From Gamarada debralockiae (taxonomy: Eukaryota; Ascomycota; Leotiomycetes; Helotiales; Hyphodiscaceae), in assembly GCA_002803225.1 (NCBI GenBank), contig NXFV01001251.1:62001-126000 (forward strand): a DNA stretch of 64,000 nucleotides. The letters run 5' to 3'. The notes beneath the pieces are model-generated. The model ran no database searches. It was given only the letters and a program-made list of their open reading frames with translations, and had not been told where the DNA came from. A program made the translations under genes and the position numbers. Shown here piece by piece: positions 46,619 through 57,952 of the stretch. The stretch's first letter is position 1. Each line of letters starts with the position of its first letter.

Positions 46619-46673
46619 GTAAGTAACCGCGGTGGAGGGACTACAAGGCTATTGTTAATTCTCTGAAGCGCAG
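46619..46673 (+). promoter_or_regulatory. 5' UTR intron ending two bases before the start codon
   Basis: A 55-base candidate intron (GTAAGTAACC...GAAGCGCAG) has strong consensus ends, and the ATG of the next gene follows at 46675. Joining the upstream open frame across it leads straight to a stop, so it is read as a leader intron. Confidence 0.5.
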
Positions 46674-46674
46674 G

Positions 46675-49204
46675 ATGAACATAAGTATGTCTTTAGCTTT
46701 GAGCATGGCTGGTCCCATTCCTTCACGAAGTTCTTCACTCAGTAGAAACATGAATCGGTCAGAGCCTCCCAAGGAATTCTCTCTGTATAGGGGAATTTCA
46801 GATAGGCCATTGGGGTGGAAACTAAGGAGGGCGTTGACTAAAGCGTCGGCTAAAACTCCCGAGTTGGGCTCTACTTCACGAGATATGAGTATGAGGAGAT
46901 GGGATGGAGCTGCGAGGACGTCAACGGAGTGGGATGGCTTGAGAAGGGTATGTCTTTATTATACTTCCAATTAATGACTGAATTCTAGCTGACATGCTTA
47001 TAGGATCCTGAACTATGGTACCCAGATGGGAACTGCCTTGTTTATCTGTATGGGCGAGGTCAATCAAAGAGGGGTTCAGCCTTTCGAGTTCCCATGGACG
47101 CTCTCCTAGCAGCAAAGTGCCGTCCATTGCTCGACAGATTCATGGTGCACAACTTCGCCGAGTCACCAGTCTCAGATATCAGCAGCAGTGAAGATGGAGG
47201 ATACTTCGGCCAGCCCAACCCTTGGAAATACGAAATCTACATCCCACCACCTCCAACTGTCGAGAGAGGTCAGAGATTCCTTTACCATATGGCAACACGC
47301 AACTTCTTTGCCTGGATATTTGGCAAATCCCTCGTCGGCACACACCTTGGCGGCGCCCTCGTAGGACTCCTGAATAGTATGACTGAGTTCAGATCAGCGG
47401 GAGAGGATAACGTGCAGGATATACTAGACTACATGGATGAGAAAGGGTATGCGGATATGAGAAGCTCGGAAAATCATGCACTCGCAATTCTCTTCTTCGC
47501 AGAGCATTTCCGCTTCAAAGACTTGTGGATTGATGCATTTGCGCACTGCGCCGGTATGCATGAGAGACTGGCTGCCAGTCCAGGATTTGAGGTATGTCCC
47601 AATCAACCTCCAAATGAGAAATGAAACCCTCACTGACTGTGTACTAGTTTATGAGCAGAACATCGCGCGCCCTAGTCACCCGTTCAAAACTCGAAATGGA
47701 CGTTAGGCTGGAGATCGCCGGCCGAATGCTAGGCTCTTTCCTCTTTGACGACTTGTCGGATGCATACCTTGGTCTCTCATCTAGTGCCCGATCTCATCTC
47801 GACAAGTTTAGGTCCTTTTTGCAAGCACACTATGTAGCCAAACTTGGCTACTACCCACCTTCGAATGGAGCATTCCCAAAGAACATTTACGGACAAATGT
47901 GCTCAGAGTTCCAAAAATTATACGACCTCCTTGTCGACACTAAATTCAGTACTACGGATGATATTCCGACGTCTCAGCAAGGTGGCATATGTGTATTTCA
48001 AAGCGTGCAGGCATTCGATGCTCGACATAAATACACCTCGCTGCCCCATCCATTGCCACTTCTCCCAGAGGTTGCCGATGCCTCTTCTTCAGGCAGACCA
48101 CTTCTTAGCAACCGCTTCAGCTTCAACGCCAGAGCTGACAAGATGAAACCTGATCCACGTCTCGTCGCATTCTCTGCCTTGAACAAGGCCACCAATCGCC
48201 GGGAGCAATCGCTTTACGATTGTGCTCTCGTCCGAGCCTATCGAGGATTCGAGAAAGACTGCGTATTTTCGCCTTCCAAGGCGGACAAGAACGACAAAGT
48301 GTCTCAAACAGACGCCCGCAAGGTCCGCTGGATCCTAATTTATTCAATCCTCCAAACTCTCCTTTCTGTCACAAGAGTTCCCGAAGAAGTCCGTGACACT
48401 CAGAACGTTCCATATAGCCTCTGTGTTTTGACAGCCGGCTGTCCCCCGTGGAAAACGGAGCGACCACTTGAGACTCTCCTCCGCACACAGACCGATCAAA
48501 CCAAAGAAAATTTCATTGCCACTCTATCGAAGCCTGCTTCGATGACGGAGAGCGTACCATGCACACCTGCGGAGATCAAGCCTGATATCGACTACTTCGC
48601 TCTCACACATAAAACACAACACTCGCAATCAAATAGTGCATCTTCCATCTCCACCACGACGTCGAGGAAGGGTACAGTGAGGAAAGCTATCGGTACTCTA
48701 GGCAACATGCCCGAATTGCGCCATCCTAAACCACACCGCGCGACATTCCATGAGATTCTCGTCCATGGCTATGGAAACGGCACCAACAGCGTCAGCATCA
48801 CAGCCAAACCCTCTTCAGTCGAAAAAGAGGAGCATGAGAGAAAGCACTCAACAGACTCATCGTCCTCGTCCACAGAATATTTATCTTCTAGACGGTCGAA
48901 CTCTTCTGCTGATGCAGCAGGGTTTGACTCTCCTAGCACCAGCATTTCAGCTAGTCGCCGCGGCTCAGACGCAAGTATCACCCCCTCCAAGAAGTCGATC
49001 AAAAAGTTCCTCGACGCACCTATGAGTACCATGGACCTTGCGAGGATCCCCAGCACTGTGTACTCGCAAAGTGCCTACGAGGACTCTTCAGTCTTCCAAC
49101 CAGATCCGCTACTGGTGAAGAAGAACCCTGATAAGGAGTTCATGAAAGTCACCAACGAGGTGAAGGTTGAATGGGAAGACGCAAAATCATGGGGAGGCCA
49201 ATGA
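46675..49204 (+). CDS. DUF8004-like conserved fungal protein
   Basis: Three exons (46675-46947, 47004-47591, 47648-49204) encode 805 residues. A Ser-rich basic N-terminus is followed by WYPDGNCLVYLYGRGQSKRG and FRVPMDALLAAKCRPLL, then a helical part (FFAWIFGKSLVGTHLGGALVGLL, ALAILFFAEHFRFKDLWIDAFAH in pieces) and SDAYLGLSSSARSHLDKFRSFL. Later comes SLYDCALVRAYRGFEKDCVF and KVRWILIYSILQTLLSV, then a disordered Ser/Lys-rich tail and a conserved end (EVKVEWEDAKSWGGQ). I recognise this as a widespread mould family that I believe is called DUF8004; its function is unknown. Both introns are 56 bases. A 55-base leader intron precedes the start. Confidence 0.8.
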
Positions 49205-49778
49205 TGAGCTGCTGGCTTACCTCCATGACGAATAGAGAAAGTGTTTCATTTGTTTATTTAGTTGTTTGATACTTGGCGTTGAAGAGTTGCGGATACCCCT
49301 ACTTTGTACACACTCCTTCGATAGGATTTCTTTGGTATTGGAGATGGACGATGGATATGGATGATGTGTTTTTGGTAATATAAGTGTACTAGTACGAACC
49401 GTATGAATCAAAAAAAATGAACGAATGATTTGAAACAACGACCCCTCTGAGAATTTGGACTTCGTTATGTGTTGAGCTTCGAGTGTAGATTTTCGAAGCG
49501 TCATCCTTAGGAGCGGGGACTTCAATTCCGAATGATTGAATACCAGGAGCTCAATGGCATGAAGACATTGAGAGAAGTAGACTTCCATTTGGGTTTTTAT
49601 TGTTTTCTAGAAAAAAATATATATATTATATATATTGAAAATCAAGGCAGAGACGAAACTTCTCGCTGAAGAAAACGAGGACTTCCCCAGAAATCCATCA
49701 GCCCCTGCTTAGCGCGTCCCCTCCAAACGCAATCTCAAGAAATTTGGCCTTCCCTATCACAGCTTCACTCCCCACACA
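49205..49778. other. intergenic with a short AT repeat
   Basis: Spacer of 574 bases with an A7 run followed by alternating AT at 49611-49636. A CGAATGATTGAAT stretch near 49517 may be a decayed introner-type core, though weakly. The rest is the 3' UTR and promoter. Confidence 0.45.
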
Positions 49779-51559
49779 ATGGCTTCATTTACGCCATATA
49801 CCTACTTCCAGTGTCCCTGCACAGACACCTCCATCCCAACCCGGAGACTAGGAGAAGAGAATCCGACCACAGAAGAAAACGACGAAGACGAACGGACTTT
49901 CGACCCCAGAGGTCCTCGCGCGAATTACAGCTTATATCCCCTCGAACACCTGTTATATTGTGAGGACTGCCACCAGATACGATGCCCCCGGTGTGTGCTG
50001 GATGAGATTGTGACGTGGTATTGCCCGAATTGTTTGTTTGAAGTGCCGAGTAGTACTGTGAAGACTGAGGGGAATAGGTACGGCCAAACTTCTTCCCTAA
50101 TTCATGGTGGTTAGAGCTATGCTAATAGCATGACAGATGTACACGCAGCTGTTTCCAATGCCCAATATGCCTTTCTCCCCTCTCCGTCAGCAGCGTCGAA
50201 GCTCCGCCAGAGGGACTGGGAGCAGAATATGCGGCGCAATCCGGCCCATACGTTTTAAACTGCACGTTCTGCAATTGGAGCTCGAAAGAGATTGGCATAC
50301 AACTCGAGAAGCCAAATAGTGTGTTTGCACAACTCAATAAGATCAGGAATAGAGGACAACCGACTGCGAATACAAAGGAGGGACGGAAGGACAGAATAGC
50401 GGACATCTCATCACCAGTCATAATAGAGAGCCCTGAAGACGAAAATTCTCTCGATGCCGACGTAAAACTCAACCCAGAGACCCAATTCTCGAATCTGAAA
50501 TCCTTCTATCAATCACAACTCGCGGAGTCGACTCCTAGCGGCGCATTGGGCTTCACGGGGGATTATGGCTACGGATCGCCTGGGGCGTTGTCACGAATCA
50601 TGGGATTGTATACAGGAGGCAGTTTCTCGGACAAGAAGTCGAAGAGCAAGATGGTTACTATGCGCGAAGCATACGACGCTTTGGAAGGTCTTCAACTCTG
50701 CTCACCAGGAGCAGACGGAGCTATCTCTAGACTCCGCGCAGAGGGCTGGCACAGCACAGCATCCGCCGAGCAGCGGGCTGAACAAACATACGACGCACAT
50801 TTTGTCTCAGAGCTTTGGCCTGTAGCTAACATGCTCCGCACCAAGCGCTCGAAACGCTGTAGGACATGCAGACATATACTCTCAAAACCAGAATCCAAAG
50901 TCTCGAATACAAGATTCCGCATCCGCCTTGTGGCCTTGAACTACATACCTAGTATAACAATCAAGCCGCTCCAACCCCCTTCTTCGTCGAACCCTTCAGG
51001 CCTCCTCACGCCGATGAAACCTACTCAATTCTTACTTACGTTCAGGAACCCGCTGTTTGATGGCGTGAAGGTCAACATAGCGACGCCGGCTAGCACACCT
51101 GGTAGATTCTCTAGCAAAGTCACGGTATTATGTCCTCAATTTGAGGTCAGCGCCAATACAGATGTTTGGGACGAAGCGCTACGAGAAAGTGGAGGGAAAG
51201 GTGGAGATAGGGAGAAGAGACGTACGAAAGCGGAGGCTAGTGAAGGACAGCTTCAAGCTGAAGCTGGGAAGGTATGGGAGAGGGGCAGGAACTGGGTTAG
51301 CGTTGTGGTTGAAGTTGTGCCTGCCCATTTGCGGATAGAAGGGCCAGCATTCTTAAGGAATGAAGCGCAGCAGAAAGATGATGGCCCACTTAGAGAGGAT
51401 GAAGATGTGCTGGAGATACCTGTGTTTGTGAGAGTAGAATGGGAGACGGTAGCTCAGGATGAAGCAGCGGGTTTGGCTGCTAAAGATAAGGAGGTTAAGG
51501 AGAAGAGGGAGCTGGCGTATTGGTGTGTGCTGGGTGTTGGACGGATTGCTCAGACTTAG
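49779..51559 (+). CDS. dynactin subunit p62 (DCTN4 family)
   Basis: Two exons (49779-50077 and 50137-51559) encode 573 residues. The N-terminal zinc-binding region has the family's cysteine pattern: YCEDCHQIRCPRCVLDEIVTW, YCPNCLFEVPSS, RC joined across the intron to TRSCFQCPICLSPLSV, and NCTFCNWSSKEIG. Later come LRTKRSKRCRTCRHIL and a beta-rich C-terminal part (FRIRLVALNYIPSI, FLLTFRNPLFDGVKVNIATP, VVVEVVPAHLRIEGP). p62 lies at the pointed end of the dynactin Arp1 filament and helps dynein-driven transport of nuclei and endosomes in hyphae. The intron is 59 bases (GTACGG..TGACAG). The gene converges on eS7, with 200 bases between. Confidence 0.92.
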
Positions 51560-51759
51560 ATGATGTTTGCGATATACCCATTTGATGTTTACAACGCGAC
51601 AGTTCACGGTATCATGATATGAAGGGGGTGATTTAGTGATGACAAGCTTTTGGTATTTGCAAGCCTATCTAGAAGCCTCATACGCCTTCATATGAAAGAA
51701 CCAGCCAGCTAAAGCCCATGCCCTCATGCATCCATGCAACGTTTCCCAACCAACAGCAT

Positions 51760-52683
51760 CTAGTACTCAGCAACGCTGCTCTGGGGAAACTCAAACGCAA
51801 CACTACGACCCGTCAAACGTCTGTAAACCTCAGAATAAGTATCGAGTCTGTGATCAACGCCTCCCTTCTCCTTCTCATCGAGAATGACCTTCAACAACTT
51901 GGCGCCATCCTCCTTGGTGCGGAGACGCTTGCCGACGATCTCAACGGGGTACACGAGATCGGTGAGGATGGCATCGTGGACAGCGGTCAGTGTTCGGGAA
52001 CGGGGTCGCTTTTGTGTTTGGCTGGTGCGCGAGCGGTTGGAGCGCTTGGGGCGGGGGAGAATGCGGCGGGCGGCGAGGATCAGGACGTGGCGGTCGGAGA
52101 ACTTCTTCTCGAGCTCACGGGTGAGACTGGTACTCTCATGTTAGATGATGCCACTCAATTGAGGAAGTGGGAAGGACACAGAGGGAGTAGGCGCCAGAGG
52201 AGGGAGGAAAGACATACCGTTGCTGCACTTTATGAAAACCCTGAAGGGATGGGACGGGGACAAAGATGACAATAGCCTTCCTGCCGTGGCCAACTTCAAT
52301 CTATATTCGATCAAAGTCAGCATGCGAGCTCCACGTCTCCAAAAGAAAACAATGGTCCGCAGCCCGTCCGATTCCACAACTGAGACGCCGACATCCACAC
52401 AATTGGAACACAGTATCTCTCATCTGTTTCCCAACTCAAGTATAATATGAACCTGTATGTATGTATGCCGACGCCGCCAATCGCTCCTTCGTATCGTTCT
52501 GCGTTCCATCAATGCTGTGGATTAGCTCACCTCTCTTGCACTCGTGAACTGCAATGGTCGAAGTGCGGCCTTCAGGTCGGTGGTGTTGGTTTCGAGGTCG
52601 TAGAGAGCGCCAGCAATGCTGGTCTCGAGCTCAGAGGGGTTCTGGCGCGATGGACTGTTCGCCGCGATCTTGTTGAGGGCCAT
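51760..52683 (-). CDS. RPS7: 40S ribosomal protein eS7
   Basis: Three exons (52683-52531, 52300-52218, 52126-51760) encode 200 residues. The sequence reads [20 protein letters not shown], then [12 protein letters not shown] joined to [25 protein letters not shown] joined to [37 protein letters not shown] and [16 protein letters not shown], all highly conserved in eS7. Introns are 230 bases (52301-52530) and 91 bases (52127-52217), longer than most in the window, as is common near the start of ribosomal protein genes. An alternative acceptor seven codons from the LTRELE block (TGAGAG instead of TACCAG) would add Thr-Ser. A CACGTGA site lies 125-130 bases upstream (52807-52812). Confidence 0.96.
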
Positions 52684-53335
52684 TTTTCCGACCTTTTTCG
52701 ACGTTGCGACGTTCGACGTATTGATGGTCGTTGTGTCGTTTGATTTTGAAGGCTCGAAATTGAGGAAATTCCAAGTTGTGCGCAGATAAGAAGCTAACGA
52801 AGCGAACACGTGATGCTCACTTTCTCCTCGAATCTTTTCACAGCCACATCATATTGATTGAATCATTTTGGAGCATAATACTGTTGGATTGCTATCAGCT
52901 ATCCGTAATCTTCTGCCATTCCCATATGGTCAGCCGTCTCCTCCAAAATCTAGCAATATCTTCATCGTGACTTCAGCAAAATGTGAAAAATATCACACGG
53001 TGCCCGGTAGTAGCAAATCCCTAGATCAATCATGGAGCTAATAAAATCATGTTCTCATTAAAAGTTCATCGCGTCCTGAATTGTTGTTAGCTCTGATCAA
53101 AAACGATGAAATCGGGGCAGCCGATTCGTCTCCATCATGGGCCACGATGAGCTCCAGGAGCAACTTACTGCTTGTGGTACATCTCAATTTCAAATCGGGT
53201 CCGGCAGGACCGTTTCTTCCAGTGGTATGATGGGTCTGGAACTGGGTGTGAGCTTTCGAAAGATCATTAACATCCCCTGACATCCATGCCCTAGAGAGGG
53301 CAGACGGTATAGTCTTCCGGGCCGCCATTCTTCTT
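52684..53335. other. intergenic, eS7 promoter
   Basis: About 650 bases upstream of eS7 on the minus strand. It contains the CACGTGA site at 52807-52812. A 98-codon frame at 53047-53343 (MARRRMAARKTIPSALSRAW) overlaps the end of the relic gene and has no support. Confidence 0.45.
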
Positions 53336-54369
53336 CTAGCCATGCTGACATCTTGTCAAAAGTATCTCAGTATGATGAACAACGAGCTCGGAAAGCGGCA
53401 AGAACCCATACAATCTCCCGTCGTATGGTTCAGTCCGGAAAAAGTAGTCCTGCCCTTCTCGCCAGCGAACGTAGTATTCTGCACACGAGAACACTAAGGT
53501 GATATTGAGCCTAAGGAATCGTACTTGTAAGCAGATCCAGGAGCTAGGATCAATAGAACAACCATCCGTACCACGTATAAGAATGATATTCTCGGAAAAG
53601 TCAGGACGTGATGCGAAAAAGCTGCACCAGCGGTTATCCATCTCATGTTTTTCGAAGTCCCATTCGGCAAAGGTTACCTCGTCTTCGTGTGATACTGCCC
53701 ATGGCAAAGGTACCCAAGCCTCTCGTCCGTTCCAGGCAACTGACTGTGTCGCAAGAACTAGACGAGGGGTCACGAAGTCTTGAATAAACTTTTTCAGCAC
53801 AGCGTCGTTCCCCTCTTTCAGCTCTATGAACCTATCATCGTCCTTCACCTGGCTAAAGCGGCTACCAGTGAGGATAGACACACCATCAGTGGTATCAGTC
53901 GGACCTGGAGGGAGGCTGGTTGATAGCGGTAGAGTCTTCATGAGAAATAGTGATGCGCTTGCCTGCATACTATTAGCTATGCCCAGAGTCAAAGTTGGCA
54001 GCCCGGATTCGTTCATATCGAGGGCCTCAATGTATATCCTTTTTGAAAAGGGACAACTTACTCCTCTCCCAATGTTTCGACTTTCTTCCGGTATTGATCT
54101 CGGAATTCCTCTCTCTTTGATTCGGTGTGCTTCTGGTGGAAAACTCGCTGATGCTTCCTTTCTCGCTCCTTCTACTCTTCGAATTCCTCCTCCGTGTAGT
54201 TGGCGATTCTCTCTGCTTTTCGGTCTTTGGTTCGGGCGTTGTCTGCCACCTTGGCATCGCTTCTATTGGCGTGGTCTTGCCTTCGTTGGAGGAGGCTCGC
54301 TGCACGTTCTTCTTCGGTCAAATTGGCTGGCAACTTCCTCTTTGACTTCCGGCTTGCCTTATGGCCCAT
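53336..54369 (-). pseudogene. probable relic gene: charged coiled-coil N-terminus and unknown C-terminal domain
   Basis: From the ATG at 54369 a charged helical frame (MGHKASRKSKRKLPANLTEE...YTEEEFEE) meets TAG at 54172-54174. The same frame continues beyond the stop with matching composition (KERERKHQRVFHQKHTESKREEFRDQYRKKVETLGEE). It then reaches a perfect GTAAGT donor but only 23 bases before the AG that restores frame into YIEALDMNESGLPTL, too short for a fungal intron. The downstream part (54016-53336, open) reads as a folded domain: FIELKEGNDAVLKKFIQDFV, AWVPLPWAVSHEDEV, WCSFFASRPDFSENIILI, EYYVRWREGQDYFF. I do not recognise it. Alternatively, only the 226-codon C-terminal frame is a gene starting at 54016. 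Confidence 0.4.
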
Positions 54370-57300
54370 CGCAGCTTCCTGCGGAGGGAAATGTAGCACT
54401 CGAACGCGGGTTCTTCCACTCCATGGATCAATTCGAGGAAGATGGCAAGAACGCAATGGACAGCCAGATGCGCATCATAGAAAAATACGTGAGTTTGTCC
54501 TCTTTTGGGCCAATCAAAAGCGAGGTCGACTTTAATCACGTGAGTGATAAACTTGGTGCGCTGTTTAGGGCATTATCTTTCGCGAGGGTTTTGTTCATGG
54601 GCGTCAGATTTGTATATTATGAAATGGTAAAGAAAGTATAGACCTGAATTGCAGGCTAAAATCTTGAAAATACGCGGTGTTTCAAGGATCGTGGAAAAGT
54701 GGTCACGTGATCGACTCTTTTCAGATTCTCGAAGATGGGATTAATTCACAAATCGGCTGGATAACGTGAACGATTTTGAGTTAAAGAAGGACTCGGGTTA
54801 CAACGAGATTCTCCACAAGTCTCGATCACCCCAAGTAGTTGAAGCATTGTTCAGGCAGGCTCAGCCCTCTCACAATGGGTCATTCATTCATTCATAGCCA
54901 CAAGCGTTTTGGGATATTTTATTCTACTCAATGCAGCACCAAAATTTGGATCACTGCGAAGAAGATGAGAAAGCGTCCGCTTCGTGATACATGCCTATCC
55001 GAATACCAAGCTTCATGAACAGAGACATCAGCTAGCGGAACGCCTCCCATCCCTGTGTTCTTCGACGAGTTTGGAAGTCACCTCGTACCATACTAGAAAG
55101 TCGGAACCGGATCATCGAGATCATGAACGGTTCTTCTTTTGCATATGATTGCCGGCATTCCCGGCAAGAGGATAATCAGAGAACTAGGGGTTGCCTCTCC
55201 ATCTCAACAAAATTGAATGACCTGGCCTCGCATCTTCATATTTGATTCAATCTCTTCCAGTCATTCTTACACCGCAAGCATATCCAGACAATATTGGGTT
55301 CCGGATGTGTTATCTCACTCAGGTACCGTGAAGGCAATTGGCCTGATGAGGCAGAGCATCTTGCCGCGTGAAGGTATGACATGAGAGCAATCAGAAGCTT
55401 AGTGAAAATTTCAATGGCTAGCTTTAGCTTTTTGAATTCGTAAAAAGATGCCAAAGGGCACGCCCATTCCGTCCACGTGAGATGATGTGATGACAACTGC
55501 ATTGATGAATCGAACTCATTCGATCGTGAGTTTAGATCTAGGCCCGGATACTGCACACGAGCCATGACACTATGTAAGCAAGGTATCGGGAAGGCCGACC
55601 TTCCCGATTGACGTCCCGTATCTTACCTATTCTCGGCTTCTCACGTACTGACTCGGCCCGGCTTCAGGTTTTCATGATTGCGGGGAACATCCTGCCCGAA
55701 CCTTAAGTTTTTTCAAATGAGACTTGACTCGTATCTATTTCAGCAATTGGATGGATTAGCCGAGCTCGAAAAGTTATAAATTGGGACAATTGACTAGGGG
55801 ATACTCGTACCACAATCAACTCCCCGCTTCGCAATACATTTGTCAAGTCCGTCCCATGCAACAACCCGAGATCCTGCGCGCAAGCTGCAAGAATTTTTGA
55901 CCTGCATGATGGACCCATATATTGGTCGAGGTGCCTCACAATCTAGGAACCGCGTCGCATCGGTCTTAGTATCGTGAATGAGCGTTGCAAGCTTCATCGA
56001 TGTTGAAGACGGGCCAGTCTTCTCTGCAGGCCTCCGAAGTGTGCGCGTGATTGGAAAAGAACAGGCCATCGCAAGATGATGTGGCATCTTTTCGGCAGCC
56101 ATTCCTTTCCCTCATTTTTCGTCTTCGAGTTTGGGAAGAAAAAGTTAAGATAGACTGAAGTCATACAGAGGTAAAGATATCGCTTGGTCGCCAAGGGCTA
56201 GAACGGTCGAGGTTAGATCGAGGAGGGATGTTACACAAATCTCTCTTTAAATCAACCTTCAACTTCTCGATGGTCAACTGCTTGATGTTCAATCATACAT
56301 CTAAAGTTGTACAAATAATCCATCCACTACCGAGAAATTGTCGGTAATCAATTTATTAATAAACATTCGACGGAGCAAGAATCCGCTATGGGTCTAGGTG
56401 ATACGGGACTGGTTGGGCACCAAAGCTGGCAAGACCAGGGAGTGCAAGGGTGAAGGATGAAGGGTTCCAGCGTTGAGTTTATCAGAGGATGTCACTCCAA
56501 GTTTGTTCCCTTCAAACCATTGCCATCACGCGAAATTTGATGACAACGTCAACGGATCTTCGGTCTTTACAACTAATTCAGCTTCTCTTGAAAGGGAGGG
56601 GTTTAGCTTTGTGGCTTGTGTAGAATCCTGCATAGCCCTTGCACAAAGGCTGGGTTGATTTCATATTTTGCATGAAGATAATTGGAGAAAGGCTCCCAGC
56701 AGTAACATCTGATCTCATATTGTCCCGAAAAAAAAACCGTTGGAGGCGTGAGGTAAGTAAGATGGGGATCCAATAAACGACTCGCCTCATTCGTTCGATT
56801 GTATGATATCCCGTGCCTTGCAATCCGATATGACATATCGACCTTCCGAATCGGCATCCAATGTAAAAGTTATTCGGGAAGTGGGTACTTGCAATTAGAC
56901 GTGCACTTCTCTTGACCGGATAAAAGTTGGTCTCGGGGTCGTTTTCTTCTCGGCGGCGGTGTAAATCGTCAAGGCTTGGGGACCATCTGATGCCCCTAAA
57001 TTGATCAAGCCGAGCTTGTCGGCAACCACATAACCACCCTAAACGCTTGTTGGGAAGTCCTTCCGAGGCGGAAGGAAAGAAGCAGCGCATGTAGCCCGGC
57101 GAGATACCTTGAGATCTTGAGTAACAACTGTAGAGAGCAGGGGTACTAAATGGCTCCTCCAAAATCTAATACTTCAGACGGACGGGTAGTCGGGTAGGGT
57201 ACGTACTGGCGGTGTGACTAGGTTCTCCATTCTCTTTCGATGTTTGTACACCTATAGGTACGAGTACGATACAGCTGACAGGTTGGAGGGAAAATATGAT

Positions 57301-57952
57301 GGATTCCTTGGAGTTGAAGTTATTGATGATGGGAGTGGAAGTGGTTCACGATAGTTCAGGGTGGCCGATACTTTCCCGAGATGGGGGCGACTTGGCCACA
57401 GCTTTTTCTAAAAACAGACCTAAAAGTTTAGCGTTCTGCCTCTGACAATTGACTTTCAACCTTTCCCCCGAAGTCCCCACTCATGGACTTGGCTTGTCAT
57501 AGAATCTCCACAACCTCCACATGGAAATTGTCCCACTCTGATGACTTTCTTATCTTGATCTTGCCCCTTGACGTTGTCAAATTCTCACTGGCCTGCCACT
57601 ACCCGTGCAATATTGGCTCGCTCTTCTATATTAAGTCAAACTTCTTCCCTTCTTCCTTTGTTCTACCAAAGACAAACACAGAAAGAGCTCTCACCTTCTG
57701 CAGTATGCCTCTCAAGACCTACGACCTTACATATACCCATGATCACTTTTGTCTGTGAGGGCTATCTTCTCTACTTGATCCTCCTCTTCGATTGATTGTT
57801 CGGGCATTTCCAACAATTCCATTCACGAGGCTACTCTCTCCACCTGACTCTTTTCTTCGATTTAACGATTGGATTGCTCAACCTTCTTCAAACGTACATT
57901 CAAAAGGGCATCCATCTCTGACTGATCGTTCTCTTCGGTTGAACAATTCACA
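54370..57952. other. 3.6 kb region without a supported gene
   Basis: Only overlapping short frames occur; the longest (minus strand, 56578-57162) has no domain. A TCACGTGATC site is at 54703-54712. From about 57480 the sequence becomes CT-rich and leads into the aminotransferase. Confidence 0.5.
57790..57950 (+). repeat. three introner-type units in the aminotransferase leader
   Basis: Cores TTGATTGTT (57792-57800), TTTAACGATT (57861-57870) and TTGAACAATT (57939-57948) recur at 69- and 78-base spacing. Each is preceded by a TCTCTTCGG/TTCTTCGA-like stretch. The last ends five bases before the ATG at 57953. They may be remnants of a leader intron. Confidence 0.5.

Noticed and set aside
53047..53343. 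Minus-strand ORF beginning MARRRMAARK
   Set aside because: It overlaps the end of the relic gene in another frame and shows no family features; a continuation of the relic by splicing could not be supported.
56578..57162. Minus-strand ORF of 194 codons
   Set aside because: It has no domain, signal or splice support, an erratic residue pattern and sits in a region of overlapping chance frames.
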